DNA of 64,000 nt from Boesenbergia rotunda (lineage: Eukaryota; Streptophyta; Magnoliopsida; Zingiberales; Zingiberaceae): assembly GCA_024364735.1 (NCBI GenBank), contig JAGFNQ010005259.1:248001-312000 (forward strand). The letters are read 5' to 3'. A program made the position numbers and the translations under genes. Shown in pieces: positions 35,710 through 46,405 of the stretch. Numbering within the stretch: position 1 is the first letter of the stretch; each line of letters starts with the position of its first letter. The notes under the pieces were generated by a model. That model saw only the letters and a program-made list of their open reading frames with translations, was not told the origin of the DNA and did no database searches.

Positions 35710-38700
35710 ATGGAAAACCCCAATCCACTGACGGTTACTCTTTCGCCAGAAGAATACGAAATGCTGATGGCTGTCCGGACACAGAAGGCACAACAATCGC
35801 ATCCGCCAACCGGTAGTCAGGGAGCCCGGCTCCCTGGGCCCTCTATGCGGGGAAATCCGGAAGGTATGGCTGTTCAGCCCGACCCCTTCATTCCTAAATT
35901 TCCCCAAGCACTTTTTAGGAACGAGGCCCAATCGGCCCCGACCGAAGCTTCAGCGTCCAGCCGGGCACATCAGGCGTGCCCCGATAAAGGGAAGGGGTTG
36001 GCCGACCCCGCGGCGGCCCGCCCGACTCACAGCCCTTTCTCTCCACAAATTCTTGGGGACCCCGTTCCCAAGCATCTGCGATTCTTCACCATGCCTGAGT
36101 ATTCGGGGGCCAGCGACCCCGAGAAACACGTCATGAAGTTCGAGAGCGCCGCCCGGCTGCACCAATACCCGGAGGGCGTCAAATGCCGCGCTTTCCTGAC
36201 AACCCTCTCCGGGCAGGCTCAACGATGGTTCGATAGACTCCCGAGCGGATCAGTCGGGAGTTTCGCAGAAGTTAAGCGGCTGTTCCTGCAACATTTTGCA
36301 AGCAGTCGGAGGCATCATAAGACCAGCCTCAATTTGTTCGCGCTGAAGCAAGGTCCGAAAGAATCACTCCGGGCCTACATCCAGAGGTTCAATGGAGTAG
36401 CTATCAAGGTGCCCAACACCACGCCCGAAGTGCTGATCGCCGCCTTCTCACAAGGGCTCCAAGAGGGTGATTTCTTTCGATCCCTGATCAGGAAACCACC
36501 GAAGGATTTCGACAGCCTGCTCGGGAAGGCTGTTAAGTATATCAACGTAGAGGAAGCGCAAGCCGCCCGGAGGAAGGAAGTAATAGTTAGCCCACAACCC
36601 GCACCTCAACACAACAGATCGCCAGGAGGACCGATTCGCAGTCCCCGACCAGCTGATCGGCCGGGAATGAGACCCCAGCAAGTGCAGGTGGCACAGGGGA
36701 ATTGGCCCAACCGATGGGCACAGTATTGTGCGTTTCACCAGTGCAACACGCACAACACGGAAGACTGCCGAGCGGGCGGTAGAGCTCGGACCCCACTCGG
36801 CAGGGGCCAAGGACGACAAACCCCGCAGGGGCGTGGGCGTGGTCAGGGAGCCACAGCCCAACAAAGACAAAGGCATGATACCCCCGCCGCTCGGCAATTG
36901 TTTCCTCAGCCCGAGCAGGAAGAGGCGGAGGAACTTGACGAAGATCAAGCAAATCACCAGAACGCCGTCCGAGGAGGCGTCAATGTGATTTCCGGCGGCC
37001 CGACCGGAGGCGACTCCAACCGAGCCAGAAAGATGCAGGTGCGCCGACTGGAAATTCACCAAGTCGGAGTCAGCACCTCTCAAGCTCAAGGGCCCCAAAT
37101 CAGCTGGGGGCCGCAAGATTTACAAGGATTGGAGGTGCCGCACGACGACCCGCTGGTCATCACGGCTGTCATCGCCAACTACGAAGTCCACCGCACCATT
37201 GTGGACACCGACAGCTCGGTAAACATTTTATATAAACGAGCTTTCGATCAACTGCAAATTGACTTATCGCAGCTGGAGATGGTGGCTACTCCCCTGTTCG
37301 GATTTACGGGGAACGAAGTACAGCCGATCAGACAAATACGGCTAGCCGTCTCATTTGGAGAAGAGCCACTCAAGAGAACCCGGTGGACCACGTTTCTGAT
37401 TGTGGATGCGCCAGCTGCCTACAACGCCATCCTCGGTCGACCAGCTCTCAACGAATTCAAAGCGGTAGTCTCCACCTACTACCTCAAGGTGAAGTTTCCG
37501 GTCGGCGACAGGGTCGGCGAGGTGAAGGGCAATCAGACCGTGGCCCGGCGCTGCTACGCTGATGATGTCCGATCGGGAGGTCAAAAAGCAAGGCGGGCAG
37601 GTAGCAGCTGCAACATGGTGCAAGCCTCCCCTTGGGCAGAATTGAGGGAGGACAAAGAAGAGGTACAACTTTTGCCCGGGCGGGAGGATACCAAGATACA
37701 AATTGCTGCAGGACTTTCCGAGGAGCTGAAGCAATCCCTAATCGACTCCCTCGCTCGGAATCAAGACGTATTTGCCTGGTCGGCGAAAGACTTAAAGGGA
37801 GTCCGGCCAGAAGTAGCAGAGCATCAATTGCACGTGCACCCGGGTGCGCGGCCAGTGAAGCAGCGAAAGAGGGACCACAGCGCCGCTCAGAATAAAGTCA
37901 TCCGGGCGGAGGTAGAAAGACTATTGGAGGCAGGACACATCCGGGAGGTCCAGTTCCCTGCCTGGCAGGCCAATGTGGTGCTGGTATCCAAACCCAACGA
38001 CAAGTGGCGGGTATGCATTGATTTCCGAGACCTTAATCGTGCCTGCCCGAAAGATTGCTACCCGCTCCCGCGAATTGATCAAATGGTAGACTCGACGGCC
38101 GACAGCGAGTTCATATCAATGCTGGACGCGTACCAGGGATACCACCAAGTCCCGCTGGCTGCTGATGATCAGGAGAAGGTTAGCTTCGTCACGGCTGACG
38201 GCACCTACTGCTACACCGTCATGCCGTTCGGCCTCAAGAATGCGGGGGCCACCTACCAAAGAATGATGAACAAGGTGTTCCGATCACAGATGGGGCGTAA
38301 CGTCGAAGTATACGTCGACGATATTCTGATCAAGACTGCCCGGGCAGAAGAACTAATCCCCGACGTTGAAGAAACTTGCCAGGCTCTACGGCGGTTCGGC
38401 CTGAAGCTTAATCCGGCTAAATGTTTATTCGGGGCTCGAAGCGGGAAGTTCCTCGGCTATATAGTGACCGAGCGGGGAATCGAAGCGAATCCGGGCAAAG
38501 TAAAGGCCATCATGGAGATGCCGCCTCCAAGGAATCTCAGAGAAGCTCAAAGGCTGATGGGGCGGATAACGGCCTCGTCAAGGTTCATTTCCCGGTCAGC
38601 CGAACGGGGTCTGCCATTCTTCAAGTCCTTACGCCGGGCCACCAAATTTCAGTGGGACGCAGAATGTGACAAGGCATTCGAGGAGCTGAAAGCTTATCTA

Positions 38701-39309
38701 TCTGAGCTACCGACACTCTCCCGGCCGGAGCCGAATGAGAGTTTATATGTATACTTAGCGGCCTCCTCCGACTCGGGCAGCATGGTGTTGGACCGGCAAG
38801 AAAAAACGGAGCAAAGGCCGGTTTTCTTCTTTGCCCACTTATTTAAAGGAGCCGAGTGTCGGTATACGACACTCGAAAAATTGGGCTACATACTATTTTT
38901 AGCCGCCCGGCGACTCAGACCATACTTCTTATCTCACCCAATTACCATATTGACTAACAGTAACTTGGGACGGGTACTCACTAATCCAGACGCCTCAGGA
39001 CGGTTAGTCAAATGGACAACTGAGCTGAGTGAGTATGACATACAATATCAACCCCGACCGGCTATCAAGGCTCAAGCTTTAGCCGATTTCCTCACGGAAT
39101 GGCATCCTGATGAAGCAGAGGGCGTATGGAAGGTGTACGTTGATGGGGCATCTTCTCGACAAGGAAGTGGAATCGGCGTTCTCATGGTTTCACCCGAAGA
39201 AGAACGGCTGCACCTGTCCGTGCGGCTAGAACACAAGGCGACTAATAACGAACCTGAATACGAAGCACTTCTAGCCGGTCTGCAAGCCGCCCGGCATGTC
39301 GGCGCCACT
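35710..39309 (+). CDS. Tat-lineage Gypsy gag-pol, first part (gag, PR, RT, RH, start of second RNase H)
   Basis: One uninterrupted frame from MENPNP. Gag: a Retrotrans_gag domain around residues 140-240 (RAFLTTLSGQAQRWFDRLP, LKQGPKESLRAYIQRF), then a CX2-type knuckle remnant (CAFHQCNTHNTEDC). Protease: IVDTDSSVNILY near residue 498, with Asp replacing the usual Gly of the catalytic triplet. Reverse transcriptase: MLDAYQGYHQV, MPFGLKNAGATYQ and YVDD near residue 868. RNase H follows. A second, archaeal-type RNase H starts at VYVDGASSRQGSG, the hallmark of the Tat lineage (Ogre/Retand relatives). It breaks at residue ACT (39307-39309), the target site of the CACTA element. The frame then runs into CACTA sequence and stops at 39375. 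Confidence 0.94.
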
Positions 39310-40195
39310 CACTATGTGAAAATCAAGAATAGACTTCGCCACAGGTTACTTCGGCGAAATCGTTTAACGAAGTAATACATGTTAATCAACTTCGGTACTA
39401 AATTTGATGAAGTAAATTTTATTTATAACTTCGTAGCTTAAAAATTGTTAGTCTTACTACTAAATTTATTTGATATTTTACTTCATAATAACTATTTGAT
39501 GAAGTAATAAGTTACCAAATAAAATTCATAAATTTTTATACCGAAGTAATAAGTTTAAATCAACTAAAAATATTTTCTTTTATAAATAAATTAACATATT
39601 TATATTTATTTTTAAAGTAATCCTTAAAACTCCCCAATCAAGCCCTAACTTCATCGCGCGTCTCCCCCTTCTCCCGACGACGCACCTCCCCTCCCTTCTG
39701 CCCGACGACGCGCCTCCCCTCCCTTCTACCCGACGATGCAAGCGCCTCCCCCTTTGCCACAAGCGCCTTCCCCTTTGTTCGATGACGCACCAGTGCCTCC
39801 CCTCTGCTCGACGATGCACAAGTACCTCCTCTTCCCGACGACGCACATCTCCTTCAGATTTTTTTTTCCTTGCAGTTTTCTTCCCTCTTCCACGCCCTTC
39901 TCTCCTTCCACTGCAGTGCTGCTAATTTTCTTCCTCTGCAGTGCCGTCGAGTCTTCCTCCTTGAGGTGTCTTGGCCACAGGAAGAAGGGGCAAGTGCTTT
40001 GCTCAAGCTTGAGGCCATCATCTTCCTCCTTGAGTTTATATCGCCTCCTTGAGGTTTCTTTTCCTTTCACACCTACATCAATGCAGGTTTTGTTTTTGTA
40101 AACTACACAGATTGTAAATTGCAGGGTGTCTGAATTCCTAGGTAGCTGGATGTAACTGAGTGTCTAAATTGCAGGGAGTCTGAATTCTAAACCTG

Positions 40196-40342
40196 CATTG
40201 CTGCGGATCTGGAAGAACTGTCTCTTCAAGAAAGTGTTACTGAGAAGGTTAATGGTGAAGCATCATCAACTTCTGGAGATAATATTGAAAATAGAAAGCA
40301 AGAGGAAAACACAAAAGATGAGGTGTTTACTTCTGCTAAGGT
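40196..40342 (+). pseudogene. Exon-like fragment of an unrecognised gene inside the CACTA
   Basis: An open stretch rich in E, N and S (LEELSLQESVTEKVNGEA and following) ends at a donor-like AAG/GTTTGA. Composition suggests a linker region of a host protein, but the family was not recognised. Confidence 0.4.
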
Positions 40343-41107
40343 TTGATTGGGGCTTTTTTCCTACTTGATATGTTGTATAGTAGTGGATTTATAAGGTCTA
40401 AGTACTTAATTAGTATTGAAACATGACTATCTATGTTGACTCTAGTTTTTAGAAGGTCTACCTTGCCTTTAGTTGCATCTCGACATAAATATTATTATGT
40501 ACATGATAGGAACTATGTTATATTGTTGTTGTTCATCTGTTGTTAATTCCATGCTTTGTGTAGGTTGAGATTACATGGCTTATTAAAGATTGTAACATTA
40601 TCTTTTTTGGAAATTGAATATAGTGAACACTTGTTGGCTCTTGAATTCTCTTTGGGGTTCGGCAAAGAAGATAAATGGATGACAGGAAAATTTACAAATT
40701 TTGTAGGAGAAGCAACTATTAAAATGTATTAACAACCATTTAAATGATTTGGAAGTGAGACTACAAGAAGAAAATATTTTTTCCTTTTTTGGCAATTTAT
40801 GATAATTATGTTAAAGTTCAGAAAATAAATTAGATTTTAAAAATAAAACTCACAAATATGTAATTGAAAATTTACTTTTACTTTTTAGATATGTCAAAGA
40901 GTGAAGCATTAAATTTAGTTCTAGGAATAATAAAGTTTAGGTTTGATTTAGTTAAATTAGACCTATATCTGTTTCTTCAACAATGCTACCACAACTTTGA
41001 TATGTTCATTCTTATTCAAAGATGATGTCCTATTTTTGCCCATTACAGTTATGATTTATTCTTCATTTTTCCATTTACCAATCGGCCTTTCCTTGGTATA
41101 TTAGATA

Positions 41108-41442
41108 ATGAAGTTAAGTGGGCCCAGATGGAAGAGAAAAGGTTTTGTAGATATTGCCCGGGCAAATCCTGTGTCGAGATTGTTCTTCAATTGCAAACGT
41201 CTCTAAAACAATCAAAAATTAATGCTGCTTTATCAGGCTGCATTGTTTTTGTGAAAGTAGAACCAGAGGCAGGTGAGCTGCTTGAGCAAGCCTCATTTGG
41301 CAAAATTTTCTCCTCTCAAGGTGACAAACAACATTTCCAATTCAATCTTGAAGAGTCTTTCTATTTGTATCATGCTCTAAAATGCATCAAGATTGTGCGA
41401 GCCAGCAAGTTATGTATTAATGTTTCTGAGATTTGTTGGTGA
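41108..41442 (+). pseudogene. Fragment of a tRNA-splicing endonuclease subunit (SEN1/SEN2) gene captured by the CACTA
   Basis: The first part reads MKLSGPRWKRKGF...NPVSR, like the N-terminus of plant SEN catalytic subunits (GPRWKGKG). After a one-base frameshift near 41180 it continues IVLQLQTSLKQSK, LSGC, EPEAGELLEQASFGK and FNLEESFYLYHALKCIKI. This corresponds to the N-terminal domain of that family. The catalytic C-terminal nuclease domain is missing and the frame ends in unrelated sequence. The intact enzyme would cleave introns from pre-tRNA in the nucleus or cytosol; this piece cannot. Confidence 0.8.
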
Positions 41443-41544
41443 TGTAAATCCTATGTAGTTTGATCATCTTCTTCACTAAATGTCTACATTTACTCAGTTT
41501 TTACTATGACAATTAATAATGTGTTTGCTGTGCTTACAAAATAG

Positions 41545-41687
41545 AGGACGAAGTCATGCACATAACATTACAGAAGAGGGACAAAAGCAAAACTTGGTCA
41601 TCTCCCATACTTGGCCAAGGTTTGCTAGATTCATATGCTGGGGATCTTGAACAGAAGCGACTTATGCTACAGAGGTTTCAATAAGAG
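41545..41687 (+). pseudogene. Exon of a CS-domain (NudC/p23-like) protein gene captured by the CACTA
   Basis: Flanked by an AG before and a GT after, the exon reads DEVMHITLQKRDKSKTWSSP, ILGQGLLDSYAGDLEQKRLM and LQRFQ, then a TAA where family members continue (Q-E-x-N-P). The 'HITLQKRD...W' strand pattern is typical of plant CS-domain co-chaperones related to NudC. Only one exon is present and it carries a nonsense codon. Confidence 0.72.
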
Positions 41688-41883
41688 GTAAAAACCTTTA
41701 TTTTTTTAAAACTTATTTATATTGTAAAAGGTTATGACTTTTAACAGGATTGCATTTTCATAATGCTATAATAATTGTTATGTGTTTTTGTAATGCTATA
41801 AAGGTCATAACTTATTTTGCTTGCTATTTTATCATTCTACTATATGGTTCTCTACTAGATATTCTCTTGGCTTCATTTATTAG

Positions 41884-41950
41884 GTTCACTATTACGAGGA
41901 TGAAACTGCTCCAACTGGTACATGTGTTGTCTGTGTTATTGGTGGCGAAG
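41884..41950 (+). pseudogene. Exon of an adenosine kinase gene captured by the CACTA
   Basis: An exon with intact AG acceptor and GT donor encodes VHYYEDETAPTGTC and VVCVIGGE, matching the conserved substrate-domain region of plant adenosine kinase. The second Val replaces the usual Gly or Ala after TGTC. The rest of the gene is absent. It was captured together with its splice sites, so it came from genomic DNA. Confidence 0.85.
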
Positions 41951-42036
41951 GTAAATCTTTTTATAAACTATATTTTTCTGAAATATTTAGTCATTTTGTA
42001 TTGACCCTCACACTTCTATTAATGGTTTAGTTTGCA

Positions 42037-42130
42037 GCCTCAAAAAATAAACAGTATTACAATCAATCTCAGTATGATGAAGTCAGAAGCGAATGGAGTG
42101 AATTTGTCTACTTTTATGTGAGTGCCTAAG
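42037..42130 (+). pseudogene. Exon-like fragment after a CAG acceptor, family not recognised
   Basis: Behind TTTGCAG one frame reads ASKNKQYYNQSQYDEVRSEW and then SEFVYFYVSA before a stop. The composition is protein-like and the acceptor is good, but no family is recognised. It may be a fourth or fifth captured gene piece. Confidence 0.35.
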
Positions 42131-42247
42131 TGTAGGTTGTGAAAAAAATTTTGATTGTATTTTGAGATTTATGAATACAATAGATTTTGGGTGAAGTTGG
42201 TTAATGTCTTTTATTAATACAATTTTGAGTTGTAAGAAATAGAAATT

Positions 42248-42352
<105 letters not shown>

Positions 42353-43009
42353 TAATTTTGATGGTCAAAAATATTGTGTTGTAGTAATTCAAATAGATAT
42401 TTTTGAAAAATATTGTGGTGAAAAATATTTGTTTAATTAAAATTGTATTGTAACAAAACATGATGAATTACTTCGACAATACAAATAAATGGTGTAGTAA
42501 TCCAATACAATAGACTTCGTCAAATTTAATTAGCAGCGTAGTTAAAAAAAATATTTACTTCGTCATTTTTTTAATTTGTGAAGTCGTTTGTATAAATTAC
42601 TTCGCTAAATTTAAATATTTGTTATAGCAACATACGCTCTAATACGTCTACATTATGCTAAAGTAATACTACAAAAAATACTTCGGCCAATTCAATTTTT
42701 GTAGAAGTAAAATTAAATATTTACTACGCGAGAATAAAAAATTTGTGAAGTCGTATAAATATTTTACTTCAGAAGTACTTATGAAGTAATATACGATCAA
42801 ATACTTCAGCGAGATCGATGAAGTATTAGAGCCATTTTACTTCGAAAACGGTTCAACTTTGAGCCGATTTTGAACCGGTGAAAGACTTCGGTATTTCGTG
42901 GTGAAGTAAAAAACTGACCTTTTTACTTCACGCGCGTCTACTTCGGTAATTATCTACCTATTACTTCAGATAATATCCGAAGTCTATTATCAATTTTCAC
43001 ATAGTGACT

Positions 43010-44521
43010 CGGGTGTGGCTATACTCAGATTCGCAACTGGCTATACAGCAATTGGCCGGTAATTTCGAAGTCAACAGCAGCCGGCTGCAAGAGTACATCG
43101 ACGCTTATAAACAGCTGAAGGCGGGTTTCAGGGAAGTACTCTTACAGAAGATCCCTCGGGAAAGCAACTTGAAAGCGGATGAGCTAGCCAAACTAGCTAG
43201 CGCAGTCGGAGCTTGGGTGGTCCCTCGGCCGGCCTGCCATGCCTTATTCGTCATGCAAATCGAGCAGCAAGCAGAGATTGAATTGGAAACCGATTGGAGA
43301 ACTCCATTGATTGCATTCTTGACCAGAGGAGAAGTACCATCCGACCGGGAGGAGGCTCGGATGCTCAGAAAGAGAGCCGTGCAGTATACCATGGTCGGAG
43401 ATGTCCTCTATAAACGGGCTCACGCCCGGCCTTTACTCAAATGCCTTGGCAGTGAAGACGCAGATTATGTGCTCCGTGAGGTCCATATGGGGGTATGCAG
43501 TACTCATTCTGGTGGTAGAGCCACCGCCCGGAAGGCTCTGTTGGCCGGGTATTATTGGCCAACTTTGCAGAAGGATGCCGGCCGGCTGGCCGCAACATGC
43601 ATCTCATGTCAAAAACACCAGTGCCTGCCACACCGGCCGACCGAAGTAATGAAGACATCTGCGGTCTCTTGCCCGTTTGACCAATGGGGCATGGATATCG
43701 TAGGTCCCTTTCCGCTTGCTCCCGCTCAGAAGAAGTTCTTGTTGGTCGCGGTGGATTACTTCTCTAAATGGGTGGAAGCAGAGGCGCTGGCCCGGATCAC
43801 CGAGCAGGCGGTGATGAAGTTCTTGTGGCAAAACATTTTATGCAGATACGGGATCCCCCACAAGTTGGTTTCTGACAACGGTCGGCAATTTTCAGGGAAG
43901 AAAATCAAAGAGTGGTGCTCAGAGTACGGCATCCAGCAGGCCTTTACGTCTGTGGCGTATCCACAAAGCAACGGCCAGGCAGAAGTCGCCAATCTGGAAA
44001 TCTTGAGAGGGCTCAAAACCAAGCTGGACCATGCAGGAACAAACTGGGTGGAGCAGCTGCCCGGGGTCCTTTGGGCAAACAGAACCACACCTAGAGAAGC
44101 GACCGGGAAGACGCCTTTCCACCTAGTCTATGGCAACGAGGCGGTGGTGCCGGTCGAGGTCGGTTGTGAATCTGATCGACGGATAAGCTACGACGAAGGG
44201 AATGATGAAAGAAGGCGCTTAGAGCTTGACCTCATTGAGGAAGTCCGGGAAAAAGCGACCGCCCGGATGTTCGCGTACCGTCAGCGTATGAAACAAAGAT
44301 ACGACCAGAAGGTGTTGCCGCGCTCGTTTCAAGCCGGGGACCTTGTCTGGAAGCGTATAAAGCCGGTCGGTGATGTGAACAAATTACAACCACAGTGGGG
44401 CGGGCCTTTCAAGGTAGTAGAGAAATTGCATTCGGGCGCTTACTACTTGGAGGATGAACATGGAAAAAGGCTTGGCCGACCGTGGAGTTCCTTACACTTG
44501 CAAATGTACAGAGAGCCCTAG
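43010..44521 (+). CDS. Tat-lineage Gypsy pol, second part (rest of second RNase H, integrase)
   Basis: Continues the frame that stops at 39309: RVWLYSDSQLAIQQLAG completes the archaeal-type RNase H. Integrase follows: a His/Cys zinc-binding region (VHMGVCSTHSGG, CISCQKHQ), then the DDE core with WGMDIVGPF, LVSDNGRQFSG and QSNGQAEVANLEI, and a C-terminal domain ending LHLQMYREP. No internal stop is seen, so apart from the CACTA insertion and the altered protease motif the polyprotein is uninterrupted. There is no translation start of its own. Confidence 0.93.
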   Translation, partial: RVWLYSDSQLAIQQLAGNFEVNSSRLQEYIDAYKQLKAGFREVLLQKIPRESNLKADELAKLASAVGAWVVPRPACHALFVMQIEQQAEIELETDWRTPLIAFLTRGEVPSDREEARMLRKRAVQYTMVGDVLYKRAHARPLLKCLGSEDADYVLREVHMGVCSTHSGGRATARKALLAGYYWPTLQKDAGRLAATCISCQKHQCLPHRPTEVMKTSAVSCPFDQWGMDIVGPFPLAPAQKKFLLVAVDYFSKWVEAEALARITEQAVMKFLWQNILCRYGIPHKLVSDNGRQFSGKKIKEWCSEYGIQQAFTSVAYPQSNGQAEVANLEILRGLKTKLDHAGTNWVEQLPGVLWANRTTPREATGKTPFHLVYGNEAVVPVEVGCESDRRISYDEGNDERRRLELDLIEEVREKATARMFAYRQRMKQRYDQKVLPRSFQAGDLVWKRIKPVGDVNKLQPQWGGPFKVVEKLHSGAYYLEDEHGKRLGRPWSSLHLQMYREP

Positions 44522-44639
44522 AGTGATGTAATCTTGTAAAACGCAGCATTCTATTTATAAAGAGAGGCTCTCCCGACCGAAGTTATCGGTCGGCCACACA
44601 AGGCAAGTAATACCTGGACGGGACGCAAGCTGACGCGTC

Positions 44640-46405
44640 GTACCCTCCAGAAGCCTGAGTAGGCAACTGACCGTAAGCGTCAGCCCACTCGGAAGCCTGG
44701 ACTGGCTCCCAGTCGGAAGCGTGGCGGCCCACGTGGAAGATTGGCCCATCCGGAAGCCTGAAGCGGTGTCCGGTCGGATGCGTGGCGTCCCACGCGGAAG
44801 GTCGGCTCCCTTTGGAAGCCTGAGTCGGCGACTGACCGTAAGCGTCAGCCCACTTGGAAGCCTGGACTGGCTCCCAGTCGGAAGCGTGGTGGCCCACGTG
44901 GAAGATTGGCCCATCCGGAAGCCTAAAGCGGTGTCCGGTCGGATGCGTGGCGTCCCACGCGGAAGGTCGGCTCCCTTTGGAAGCCTAAGTCGGCGACTGA
45001 CCGTACGCGTCAGCCCACTTGGAAGCCTGGACTGGCTCCCAGTCGGAAGCGTGGCGGCCCACGTGGAAGATTGGCCCATCCGGAAGCCTGAAGCGGTGTC
45101 CGGTCGGACGCGTGGCGTCCCACGCGGAAGGTCGGCTCCCTTTGGAAGCCTGAGTCGGCGACTGACCGTACGCGTCAGCCCACTTGGAAGCCTGGACTGG
45201 CTCCCAGTCGGAAGCGTGGAGGCCCACGTGGAAGATTGGCCCATCCGGAAGCCTGAAGCGGTGTCCGGTCGGATGCGTGGCGTCCCACGCAGAAGGTCGG
45301 ATCCCTTTGGAAGCCTGAGTCGGCGACTGACCGTAAGCGTCAGCCCACTTGGAAGCCTGGACTGGCTCCCAGTCGGAAGCGTGGCGGCCCACGTGGAAGA
45401 TTGGCCCATCCGGAAGCCTGAAGCGGTGTCCGGTCGGATGCGTGGCGTCCCACGCGGAAGGTCGGCTCCCTTTGGAAGCCTGAGTCGGCGACTGACCGTA
45501 AGCGTCAGCCCACTTGGAAGCCTGGACTGGCTCCCAGTCGGAAGCGTGGCGGCCCACGTGGAAGATTGGTCCATACGGAAGCCTGAAGCGGTGTCCGGTC
45601 GGATGCGTGGCGTCCCACGCGGAAGGTCGGCTCCCTTTGGAAGCCTGAGTCGGCGACTGACCGTAAGCGTCAGCCCACTTGGAAGCCTGGACTGGCTCCC
45701 AGTCGGAAGCGTGGCGGCCCACGTGGAAGATTGGCCCATCCGGAAGCCTGAAGCGATGTCCGGTCGGCTGCGTGGCGTCCCACGCGGAAGGTCGGCTCCC
45801 TTTGGAAGCCTGAGTCGGCGACTGACCGTAAACGTCAGCCCACATGGAAGCCTGGACTGGCTCCCAGTCGGAAGCGTGGCGGCCCACGTGGAAGATTGGC
45901 CCATCCGGAAGCCTGAAGCGGTGTCCGGTCGGATGCGTGGCGTCCCACGCGGAAGGTCGGCTCCCTTTGGAAGCCTAAGTCGGCGACTGACCGTACGCGT
46001 CAGCCCACTTGGAAGCCTGGACTGGCTCCCAGTCGGAAGCGTGGCGGCCCACGTGGAAGATTGGCCCATCCGGAAGCCTAAAGCGGTGTCCGGTCGGATG
46101 CGTGGCGTCCCACGCGGAAGGTCGGCTCCCTTTGGAAGCCTGAGTCGGCGACTGACCGTAAGCGTCAACCCACTTGGAAGCCTGGACTGGCTCCCAGTCG
46201 GAAGCGTGGCGGCCCACGTGGAAGATTGGCCCATCCGGAAGCCTGAAGCGGTGTCCGGTCGGATGCGTGGCGTCCCACGCGGAAGGTCGGCTCCCTTTGG
46301 AAGCCTAAGTCGGCGACTGACCGTACGCGTCAGCCCACTTGGAAGCCTGGACTGGCTCCCATTCGGAAGCGTGGCGGCCCACGTGGAAGATTGGCCCATC
46401 CGGAA
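44640..46405. repeat. 165-bp tandem array, about 11 units
   Basis: The marker GTGGCGGCCCACGTGG recurs at 44721, 44886, 45051, 45216 (one base changed), 45381, 45546, 45711, 45876, 46041, 46206 and 46371: eleven units at exactly 165-bp spacing, differing by few bases. It lies in the 3'-UTR position of the Gypsy element. Because 165 is a multiple of three and the unit lacks stops in several frames, long open frames exist on both strands (614 and 571 codons). These are repeat artefacts and are not called as genes. Confidence 0.95.

Noticed and set aside
39736..40101. 121-codon frame in the left part of the CACTA
   Set aside because: It arises from CCCGACGACGC / CTTCCTCC repeats, and the reverse strand is also open.
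43004..43006. GTG as an independent start for the integrase frame
   Set aside because: These bases are the last three of the CACTA terminus. The frame is a continuation of the split Gypsy polyprotein and has no start of its own.
44555..46399. 614-codon minus-strand and 571-codon plus-strand frames
   Set aside because: Both are products of the 165-bp tandem array, whose period is a multiple of three. There is no protein family resemblance and the two strands are equally open.
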